DNA of 5,564 nucleotides, from the NCBI GenBank assembly GCA_913052515.1, contig CAJXFJ010000145.1, positions 1 through 5,564 of the forward strand, in the 5' to 3' direction. The first letter of the stretch is position 1; each line of letters opens with the position of its first letter. Under the pieces are notes generated by a model. It was not told the DNA's origin. It saw only the letters and a program-made list of their open reading frames with translations, and did no database searches. The position numbers and the translations under genes were made by a program. Shown one piece after another: positions 1 through 5,499 of the stretch. Origin of the DNA: an uncultured Flavobacteriales bacterium (lineage in GTDB: Bacteria > Bacteroidota > Bacteroidia > Flavobacteriales > Vicingaceae).

Positions 1-96
1 TTTTAATTGACGATTAATGAATTTATTAAATTCATCAATTTCAACACCATTTGATTTATCCTCTGGAATCACTTCAGTATTCTTGCTTCCATTATT
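1..96 (-). other. Coding-like open frame running off the left edge, possible gene fragment
   Basis: Read leftwards from 96, one reverse-strand frame stays open for 32 codons to the window edge and gives a hydrophilic, protein-like sequence (it includes EVIPEDKSNGVEIDEFNK). There is a TAA just upstream at 99-97 and no ATG in frame; the only possible start is a GTG. The forward frames over the same bases carry stops or read as Ser/Leu-rich or Phe-rich sequence, as antisense of a real gene often does. It may be the 5'-truncated remainder of a leftward gene. I do not recognise the product. The stretch is short, so chance is a real alternative. Confidence 0.25.
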
Positions 97-450
97 TTAA
101 ATGATTGGAATTTCTTTTTCAACGACTTCAAATACAATTATGCTCAAGTCTTAAAATCCAATAAACAAGCCATTAGCTACAATCAATTTATGGGCTATAA
201 AATTTCGAAAAGGGAGCATGAAAACCCTGAGGTTTTATGGATGGAGCAGAGCAAAACAGACTATGAACAATTTCGAAAAAAGGTACAAGCGTTGAACTTG
301 GTTAACTTCGATATTTCTAAGCCACTTACAAAATCTGATTTATCATTGGAAGAGAGTGAAGTGGAATACAAAAAGCAAATCATACAAAAGCTGCCTGAAA
401 AGCAACAAAAAATGTATGAAGACTTGCTTAAAGAAGCCGGGAAATTATGA
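55..450 (+). pseudogene. C-terminal remnant of a GNAT-family N-acetyltransferase (86-aa ORF if started at ATG 190)
   Basis: The frame is open from 55 (after TGA at 52-54) to TGA at 448-450. Bases 133-204 read YNYAQVLKSNKQAISY followed by NQFMGYKI. This matches the last part of the GNAT fold, where an E/QVLxxNxxAI strand-helix is followed by an LGF/MGY turn (PseH/RimJ-like enzymes). These enzymes acetylate amino sugars or protein N-termini with acetyl-CoA. The acetyl-CoA pyrophosphate loop and the N-terminal half are absent. The only in-frame ATG, at 190, lies inside the MGY motif and has no Shine-Dalgarno site, so an 86-aa product from it would be a domain fragment. No ATG, GTG or TTG occurs in frame before it. 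After the GNAT end there is a Glu/Lys-rich tail of about 50 residues, probably helical. The stop overlaps the next gene's start as ATGA. It could still be expressed as a small protein. The GNAT assignment is by motif only. Confidence 0.6.
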
Positions 451-761
451 AAGTAAGTAAGGATTATTTATGGGAGTTTCTAAAGGATTACGGTCCTCCA
501 ACATTGCTAAGTGTGCTTTGGGCTTTTTACATTGTGTATCAAAAACCAGAAGGAGATTATTGGGCAGTGTTTATGAAGAACTTTATCCCTGCATTTTTTG
601 GTTTAAACTGGATTGCTATGCGTTTTAATAGGACTCGAAAAACCGTAGCTAAAAAGCACAAATCTGAAAAAATGGCCAAGCAAATTGAAATGATGCAAAA
701 CAAACTGGATAACATTGAAAAAATGCTGAAAGAGCAGCAACAAAAGGAGAACAAAAAATAA
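447..761 (+). CDS. Small membrane protein with C-terminal coiled coil, unknown function
   Basis: I do not recognise a named family. The 104-aa protein has two hydrophobic stretches, about residues 17-32 (starting GPPTLLSVLWAFYIVY) and 40-58 (AVFMKNFIPAFFGLNWIAM), likely an inner-membrane hairpin. A basic stretch follows (RFNRTRKTVAKKHK, 59-72), then a predicted coiled coil with hydrophobic residues at M76, I80, M83, L87, I90 and L94, a regular 4-3 spacing. The tail is Gln/Lys/Glu-rich. The basic stretch suggests that the coiled coil lies in the cytoplasm. It starts in an ATGA overlap with the preceding frame and its TAA shares one base with the next ATG, so it is probably translated together with the glycosyltransferase. 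It is too short, and has too few membrane segments, to be a typical GtrA-like flippase. A role as membrane anchor or regulator of the adjacent glycosyltransferase is inference. Confidence 0.8.
   Translation: MKVSKDYLWEFLKDYGPPTLLSVLWAFYIVYQKPEGDYWAVFMKNFIPAFFGLNWIAMRFNRTRKTVAKKHKSEKMAKQIEMMQNKLDNIEKMLKEQQQKENKK
744..749 (+). promoter_or_regulatory. Ribosome binding site of the glycosyltransferase gene
   Basis: AAGGAG lies 11 bases before the ATG at 761. It is inside the 3' end of the preceding gene and is the best Shine-Dalgarno match in the forward operon. The spacing is slightly long. It supports 761 as the start. Confidence 0.5.
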
Positions 762-1672
762 TGGATTTATCTATTGTTATACCAGTTTATGAAGCCGAAA
801 ATTCGCTAAAAAAGGTAGTTGACGAATTAATAGCAGACCCATTTTTGAAACAGCTTGAATGGGAATTAATCATGGTAAATGACTTCAGCAGTGATAACAG
901 TTGGAAAGTTATTGAAAGCCTATGTCAAGGAAACAAACATTTTTTGGGCATAAGTCTGCATAAAAATTGTGGACAACATACGGCTACTTTCGTTGGACTT
1001 AAGGAAGCTAAAGGCAAGTATTTACTAACCATAGATGACGATGGTGAACATCCTATAGCTGAAATTTCGAATATGATGGATGCCCTAAAAAAAGAGGATG
1101 CTGATGTGGTTTATGCTAGTCCGAGAAAGAGGAAGAAAAGCCTTTTTAGAAAAGTGGCAAGCCAAGGATTCAAAGCCTCTGCGCGTATTTTTTCAGATGG
1201 CTATGGCAACGGTTCGGCCTTTCGACTGATTGACCAATCCATTTATCAACAAATTCAAAACCATAAAACACCCTTTGTTTTTATTGATGAAATTTTAGCC
1301 TGGTACACCAAAAATGTGGTTTTCTTACCAATGACTTTTCGCATGGCGGGTAAGCCCTCTACTTATCGTCCAACCAAATTGTTTGGCTTGTTTAGCGATA
1401 TCATGTATACCTACTCTTCTTTTCCTGCTCAATTTTTAACCCGTATTGGATTTGGCGGTAGCTTAATTAGCTTGCTTCTTGGAATCTATTTTATCATTAA
1501 AAAACTATTTTTTAAAGCGCAACTAGGATTTACTTCTATTGCGGTTTCTATTCTTTTTTCAGCTTCAGTGATTTTGCTTGGGCTTGGAATTATTGCGCAA
1601 TACATTTATCGCCAAAATAGATTGCTAAACGAATATCCTCAGTATTCCATAAAACACCGCACAGATGAATGA
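761..1672 (+). CDS. Family 2 glycosyltransferase, polyprenyl-phosphate (DPM1/ArnC/GtrB-like) type, membrane-anchored
   Basis: This 303-aa protein has the standard layout of dolichol/undecaprenyl-phosphate glycosyltransferases. The GT-A N-terminus is LSIVIPVYEAENSL (3-16), followed by VNDFSSDNSW (39-48), which carries the nucleotide-binding aspartate D41. The metal-binding DxD region is IDDDGEHP (91-98; D92 and D94). GNGSAFRLID (149-158) and FRMAGKPSTYRPTKL (193-207) match the family's acceptor-side motifs, where the usual text is SGFRL and RxAGxSKY. Two membrane helices follow at about 229-247 and 258-281, with a short basic tail. Known members transfer a sugar from a nucleotide sugar to a polyprenyl phosphate on the cytoplasmic face of the inner membrane. 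The sugar and lipid used here cannot be told. The start overlaps the upstream stop by one base and has AAGGAG before it; the stop overlaps the next gene by 8 bases. It appears intact and full length. Confidence 0.92.
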   Translation: MDLSIVIPVYEAENSLKKVVDELIADPFLKQLEWELIMVNDFSSDNSWKVIESLCQGNKHFLGISLHKNCGQHTATFVGLKEAKGKYLLTIDDDGEHPIAEISNMMDALKKEDADVVYASPRKRKKSLFRKVASQGFKASARIFSDGYGNGSAFRLIDQSIYQQIQNHKTPFVFIDEILAWYTKNVVFLPMTFRMAGKPSTYRPTKLFGLFSDIMYTYSSFPAQFLTRIGFGGSLISLLLGIYFIIKKLFFKAQLGFTSIAVSILFSASVILLGLGIIAQYIYRQNRLLNEYPQYSIKHRTDE

Positions 1673-2408
1673 AAACACCCTTTGGTTTTCATACACCTTA
1701 AAGCCTTATAATTTAGATGAGCCTGGCTTTTTCAACAAAGCTGATTTTAGTTGGACTAAGCACTTAGAAAAAAACTATCCTACCTTTAAAAAAGAAACGG
1801 AACGCTTTTTAGAGAAAGCCACATTAACCCCATATTTTAACCGAAGTCTTTCGGATAAAAAAAACAGTTGGAAAACTTCAGGTCTTTTACACTGGGGATT
1901 ATTTGTAAAAGAAAACTATGTCCACTTTCGCGAAAGCTGGGCCATCATCAAGCAAATTCCCGGTATTGTATCTTTTTCCGTTTCTTGGCTAAAAGCCGGT
2001 AGTCGAATTAAAGAACACAATGGCGATACTAATGCCATTGTTCGGGTTCACATTCCCATTCGTGTTCCTGCACAAGCACCAACTTGCAGTTTTACAGTAA
2101 AGAATGAAAGTCGGAGCTGGGAGGAAGGAAAAGTATTACTATTTAATGATGCACAATTGCATCATGCCCAAAATTTGAGTGATGAAGATCGAGTAGTCTT
2201 GATTTTAGATGTTATTCGACCAGAGTTTTTATACCAAAAGGACTCAATTTGCGCAAAAGTTTTAAATGGCTTAATCTGGCAATGGATGACCCAAGGATAT
2301 CCTACCATTAGAAAGTATCCTTTATGGTTTAAAAAAGGCATGTGGAGTACCATTCGATTTAGCTTGCGACAGTTTCTAAAGTATCAACGAAGCTTTGTTT
2401 GGAAGTAG
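1665..2408 (+). CDS. Aspartyl/asparaginyl beta-hydroxylase-family 2-oxoglutarate/Fe(II) dioxygenase
   Basis: The 247-aa protein carries the Asp/Asn hydroxylase signature. KEHNGDTNAIVRVHIPI (116-132) contains the first iron-ligand histidine (H118) and the conserved R127-V-H129 stretch. W152-EEGK leads into LLFNDAQLHHAQN (158-170), which matches the family's FDDSFEHxxxN and supplies the second iron histidine (H166). R176 in DRVVLILDVIRPEF (175-188) is the expected 2-oxoglutarate-binding arginine. The family includes peptide hydroxylases and the lipid A acyl-chain hydroxylase LpxO; it uses O2, 2-oxoglutarate and Fe(II), often with only two protein iron ligands. About 60 residues follow the catalytic core, rich in Trp, Phe, Tyr, Lys and Arg, possibly a membrane-surface or substrate-binding tail. 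The gene starts 8 bases inside the glycosyltransferase gene. Its substrate is unknown; a lipid, glycolipid or peptide acceptor made by this locus is inference. Confidence 0.9.
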   Translation: MNENTLWFSYTLKPYNLDEPGFFNKADFSWTKHLEKNYPTFKKETERFLEKATLTPYFNRSLSDKKNSWKTSGLLHWGLFVKENYVHFRESWAIIKQIPGIVSFSVSWLKAGSRIKEHNGDTNAIVRVHIPIRVPAQAPTCSFTVKNESRSWEEGKVLLFNDAQLHHAQNLSDEDRVVLILDVIRPEFLYQKDSICAKVLNGLIWQWMTQGYPTIRKYPLWFKKGMWSTIRFSLRQFLKYQRSFVWK

Positions 2409-2440
2409 TTGCTATGAGCAACGAATTTTATACTTCAAAC
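2397..2440. terminator. Imperfect inverted repeat between convergent operons, possible bidirectional terminator
   Basis: The inner hairpin is GTTGCT (2408-2413), loop ATG, AGCAAC (2417-2422), a perfect 6-base stem. It sits inside an outer stem of GTTTGGAAGTA (2397-2407) with TACTTCAAAC (2431-2440), which pairs over 10 bases with one bulged G. An unpaired GAATTTTA (2423-2430) lies on one side. The structure covers both stop codons of the facing genes, which are only 3 bases apart. There is no long U tract on either strand, so intrinsic termination would be weak. Confidence 0.35.
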
Positions 2441-3377
2441 TAGCCATGCTTAATTTTAAAAATGCATTATATAAAGCATCTCCTTGTGGTTCAAATCCGA
2501 ATTGGTGATTTAGCAACCTTTGATAGTATTCGCCACTCATTTGATCAATGGATTTAATTTGCTTTGGAGACAACTCCTTTTCCCATTGTTTGGTTTTACT
2601 TGCGTTAATTGGCTTTTGAAGATTTTCCCACATAGCTACTTTTCGCTTGGCATAAGACGAATCTGCATCTATTTTCCCATCTCTTTCTTTCACTGACTCC
2701 ATAAAAGCAGCTGCTCGCTCGTCTTTCTTTTTCTCAAAAGAAATCATCTCTGAATAAAAATCAATTTCTAAAAAGTGGCTAATCTCTTTCACCCATTTCT
2801 CGGGCTCAACCACCATTTGATCATACGGAATCAATAAAAACTTTTCGGGATGTTTTTCGGCTTGTTTCGCAATTTCACGATTGGTGTAGTTCCACCAATA
2901 GGCCAAATAGCCATAGTTTTTCCAATGTTGAATTTTATGCTTAGCTCTTGATATACAGTTATCCTTGGGTTCCCTAAGCATCCAAACAAATTTGGAATCT
3001 GGAAACTTTTCCATTAACTGTGGCAGATAATAAGAGTAAATGGGGTTTTTGTCTACAAATAAGGCAGTTGAATTTGCTTTCACACAAGCTTGATAACAAG
3101 CTAAAATGGCCTCTTGAATATTTGAAGAGCCTTGTAAGGCTTCATTCAATTTAGACTTATCTGGCTTTGCGAAGTAATAAAAGTCTTTATCGGACATTAC
3201 TTTTTCAGCAAAACTTATTTTAGACCTTTCATTCCATTTATTTGTTTCTTCTAACAATCTCAACAAAACAAAGTGCTCTGGAAAAACTTGCACCTGCGTA
3301 TTCATGCCCAAAACCTCACGCAGCAGCGTAGTTCCTGAGCGCCATATACCAACAATGAAATGCAGCCTAGGATTCAT
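2412..3377 (-). CDS. PAPS-dependent sulfotransferase (Sulfotransfer_1/3-like), divergent third copy
   Basis: This 321-aa protein is predicted to transfer a sulfuryl group from PAPS to a hydroxyl of an acceptor. The 5'-phosphosulfate loop is GIWRSGTTLL (10-19). PEHFVLL (33-39) places an acidic residue, E34, at the same distance from the loop as E42 in the two neighbouring sulfotransferases. VDKNPIY (108-114) is the family's (D/E)K(T/N)P motif. LREPKDNCIS (134-143) is the 3'-phosphate-binding segment, with R135 and S143. The spacing from DKNP to this arginine is 26 residues, as in both neighbours. IPYDQMVVEPEKW (183-195) and KQWEKELSPKQI (263-274) match late family segments. It is last in a leftward three-gene series; its start overlaps the previous gene by 11 bases. 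No signal peptide is visible, so it should be cytoplasmic, where PAPS is. The acceptor, glycan or lipid, is unknown. It differs enough from its neighbours to have a different acceptor or position specificity. Confidence 0.9.
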   Translation of the reverse strand: MNPRLHFIVGIWRSGTTLLREVLGMNTQVQVFPEHFVLLRLLEETNKWNERSKISFAEKVMSDKDFYYFAKPDKSKLNEALQGSSNIQEAILACYQACVKANSTALFVDKNPIYSYYLPQLMEKFPDSKFVWMLREPKDNCISRAKHKIQHWKNYGYLAYWWNYTNREIAKQAEKHPEKFLLIPYDQMVVEPEKWVKEISHFLEIDFYSEMISFEKKKDERAAAFMESVKERDGKIDADSSYAKRKVAMWENLQKPINASKTKQWEKELSPKQIKSIDQMSGEYYQRLLNHQFGFEPQGDALYNAFLKLSMASLKYKIRCS

Positions 3378-4428
3378 GTTCTTTCAATAAGCTTTCGTAC
3401 TTCTTTTTCTTGTTCTTCTGTAGGTTGTTGAAGATATAATTCTTTACCTTCATCATCCACGCATAAGGCAGGTTATATACAATTTGATTCCCGATAAATT
3501 TGTATTGATAGTGCAGGCTCAATCTTAGCATTCGCTTTAAACCAATAGCGTGCTTCTCAGTCGTTTTTTCATAGTTAAATTTATTGGCATACGGAAAAAC
3601 AACGGCTTCAATGTTTCTTATTTGAATGGGCTTTAATTTAGATTGAAAATGACCGACTTTCTTTTTGTCCAAAGGCTTAACTGTATGCCCGTGTTGCTCT
3701 TTTAAAGGTTCATTCAAAATACGTTCAAATTCATCTTTTTTAGCCAATCTCGCCTGTTCGTAGACAAGTAAATTTGATAAGTTGGTGAAATGTTCAAATC
3801 GCTCAAAATAAGCTGCTTTGTCCTTAATCAAATCTTCAAACGAAAAAGTAGCTGCATTTTCATTGCCTTTTTCATAACCATCAAAATACTGATTGTACTT
3901 TTTCCATTTGTAAGCAATTCCAATAGCTTTGCGATTATTATACTTGATACTAGAAGCTACATTATCTCTTGGGTCTCTAATTATTCGTATAAACTTAGCC
4001 TTAGGAAAAATGCGATTCAACTTATGAATAAATAGCGTATATCGAGGGTTCTTGTCTACAATGAATTTAATCTCCTCCTTCAGAAACATCGACTTTTTAT
4101 AAATGTAGGTCAGTTTAATCAAATCTTGAACCTTAGCCTCTGGTGGAAGCTGTTTTAAATTCTCTAAGAGGCCTTCTTCAAACTCCCAGAAAAGTTCAAT
4201 ATGATAATCTCGCCTAACCGTCTGTAAATATTCGTCAGCCAAAGAAGCATCCCATTTTTTAAGCCCTTTATAGCGTTGCCAAACCAAGAGTAAAAATCGA
4301 GATTCTGTAACTGAAGCAACATTCGGATGGCTGTCTAAAATCGTACTCAACAAAGTTGTACCACTGCGGCCCTTTCCGACAATAAAAATGATGGGGATTG
4401 CTCTGATTTGCTCTAAACTATATATCAT
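3367..4428 (-). CDS. PAPS-dependent sulfotransferase, tandem paralog 2
   Basis: The 353-aa protein opens with IPIIFIVGKGRSGTTLL (11-27), the beta strand and PAPS 5'-phosphosulfate loop. TESRFLLLVWQ (41-51) carries a conserved glutamate, E42. VDKNPRYTLF (124-133) is the family's DKNP segment. RIIRDPRDNVASS (148-160) is the 3'-phosphate-binding site, with R151 and S159/S160. FEDLIKDK (197-204) and KVGHFQSKLKPIQI (257-270) correspond to later family motifs. It is collinear with the upstream gene product, with 47 of the first 60 residues identical. The C-terminus (about 300-345) mixes aromatic, hydrophobic and Lys/Arg residues and ends in a very basic stretch (KNKKKK). This could hold the enzyme at the membrane surface; that is inference. 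The start codon forms ATGA with the upstream stop, with no clear Shine-Dalgarno site, so translational coupling is likely. Confidence 0.92.
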   Translation of the reverse strand: MIYSLEQIRAIPIIFIVGKGRSGTTLLSTILDSHPNVASVTESRFLLLVWQRYKGLKKWDASLADEYLQTVRRDYHIELFWEFEEGLLENLKQLPPEAKVQDLIKLTYIYKKSMFLKEEIKFIVDKNPRYTLFIHKLNRIFPKAKFIRIIRDPRDNVASSIKYNNRKAIGIAYKWKKYNQYFDGYEKGNENAATFSFEDLIKDKAAYFERFEHFTNLSNLLVYEQARLAKKDEFERILNEPLKEQHGHTVKPLDKKKVGHFQSKLKPIQIRNIEAVVFPYANKFNYEKTTEKHAIGLKRMLRLSLHYQYKFIGNQIVYNLPYAWMMKVKNYIFNNLQKNKKKKYESLLKEHES

Positions 4429-5459
4429 TTTTTTGGTGAATTCGCCTCTTGATAAGTTACTTGCTTCACAATTTTTTGACTAACAAATTTCATAAGCCAG
4501 AATGGAATACTATAAAAAATAAGACTCAAATTTTTTTGCCAATTGTAGCGTCTCTTCCATTTCGATTTAACTGAAAAATCACTCTGATTAGCAGTTGAGT
4601 AACCATACTGCTCGGCAAATGGAAAACAAACCCCTTCTATGGTTTCAATTTGTTGTTTGCTTAGCTTCTTTTTATAATGTCCAATTTTTGACTTATCAAG
4701 CGGCTTAACAGAGGCTTGATGTTGATCTTTTAATCTTTCATTTAACTTACTCTGAAGCTCATCCTTAAAAGCCAATCGTTTGCTTTCATATTCCAACAGC
4801 TTACCAATTTGAGTATAGTCCTCAAATCTTTTAAAAAAAGCCGATTTGTCTAAAATCAAGTCCTCAAAACGTTGGGTAAAAAACTGCTTATCATTTTCCT
4901 TGGCAAAACGGTTTAAGTGCTGGTTGTAACAATTCCACTTATAGGCAAGCATTCCCACTTCGTTTTTGCTATACTTAACATGCGAGGCAATATTATCTCT
5001 TGGATCTCTTATCAAACGGTAAAACTTTGCTTCTGGAAAAATGTCGATGATTCGATCTACAAAAAGCGTATACATGGGGTTCTTATCAACTATAAACTCG
5101 ATTTTCTCCTTCGGAAAAGTTGACTTTCGCTGCAGATAAACCAATTTGATTAAGTCTTGAGCGGTAGTTTCAACTGGCAGTGCTTTTAAGTTTGCCATAA
5201 AGTCTTCTTCAAACTCCCATAAATTCTTTATCCTCAAGTCAACCAGTACATCCTCAAAAAAAACTTCAGCTTTGGCCGCATTCCACTTTTTCATTCGTTT
5301 GTATTTCTGCCAAAGAATTAACAAAAAACGAGATTCCGTGGCAGAGGCTACCTTTGGATGACTATCTAAAATTGTACTTAATAAAGTAGTTCCACTTCTC
5401 CCTTTTCCAACAATAAATAAGATGGGGATATTTCTTATTTCAGATAGCGAGTACAGCAT
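4425..5459 (-). CDS. PAPS-dependent sulfotransferase, tandem paralog 1 (first gene of the reverse set)
   Basis: I place the start at ATG 5459-5457, giving 344 aa. MLYSLSEIRNIPILF then aligns from residue 1 with the downstream paralog (MIYSLEQIRAIPIIF), and AAGGAA stands 5 bases before it. A TTG seven codons earlier (5480) is in frame but has no support. Motifs by residue: PAPS loop GKGRSGTTLL (18-27), TESRFLLILWQ (41-51), VDKNPMYTLF (124-133), RLIRDPRDNIASH (148-160), RFEDLILDK (197-205) and KIGHYKKKLSKQQI (258-271). Near the C-terminus, NLSLIFYSIPFWLMKF (310-325) is hydrophobic and aromatic with Lys/Arg on both sides, a candidate membrane-surface segment. Sulfotransferases of this family use PAPS; the acceptor here is unknown. 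The stop overlaps the next gene as ATGA. The protein shows no truncation. Confidence 0.92.
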   Translation of the reverse strand: MLYSLSEIRNIPILFIVGKGRSGTTLLSTILDSHPKVASATESRFLLILWQKYKRMKKWNAAKAEVFFEDVLVDLRIKNLWEFEEDFMANLKALPVETTAQDLIKLVYLQRKSTFPKEKIEFIVDKNPMYTLFVDRIIDIFPEAKFYRLIRDPRDNIASHVKYSKNEVGMLAYKWNCYNQHLNRFAKENDKQFFTQRFEDLILDKSAFFKRFEDYTQIGKLLEYESKRLAFKDELQSKLNERLKDQHQASVKPLDKSKIGHYKKKLSKQQIETIEGVCFPFAEQYGYSTANQSDFSVKSKWKRRYNWQKNLSLIFYSIPFWLMKFVSQKIVKQVTYQEANSPKK

Positions 5460-5464
5460 ATAAT

Positions 5465-5470
5465 TTCCTT
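5465..5470 (-). promoter_or_regulatory. Ribosome binding site deciding the start of the first sulfotransferase
   Basis: On the reverse strand AAGGAA is followed by 5 bases and ATG at 5459. This is the clearest Shine-Dalgarno match in the reverse operon. It favours the ATG over the upstream in-frame TTG at 5480. Confidence 0.55.
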
Positions 5471-5499
5471 GTGATACCAAAGAAAAGCAATTCTTTTGG

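Noticed and set aside
50..85. TTTG (50-53) and TATTCTTG (78-85) as a Bacteroidota-type promoter for the forward operon
   Set aside because: The spacer is 24 bases, longer than usual, and the -7 box has a mismatch. Such matches are common by chance in AT-rich DNA.
17..100. Forward ORF of 27 codons, with a TTTT run at 95-98 where a -1 slip would join it to the GNAT frame
   Set aside because: The joined sequence includes SSGITSVFLLPLF, slightly like a GNAT loop, but it starts only at 17 and cannot supply the missing N-terminal half. The Ser/Leu-rich text is what antisense of the coding-like reverse frame would give.
557..754. Reverse-strand ORF of 65 codons inside the small membrane protein gene
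   Set aside because: Cys/Phe/Ser-rich antisense shadow of a Lys/Glu/Met-rich coding region.
2162..2353. Reverse-strand ORF of 63 codons inside the hydroxylase gene
   Set aside because: It lies wholly opposite the conserved hydroxylase and has no recognisable motif.
3790..4035. Forward ORF of 81 codons opposite the second sulfotransferase
   Set aside because: Antisense shadow across the conserved DKNP and RDPRDN region.
4917..5123. Forward ORF of 68 codons opposite the first sulfotransferase
   Set aside because: It lies opposite the same conserved region as the shadow in the paralog, so its presence follows from the duplication and not from an independent gene.
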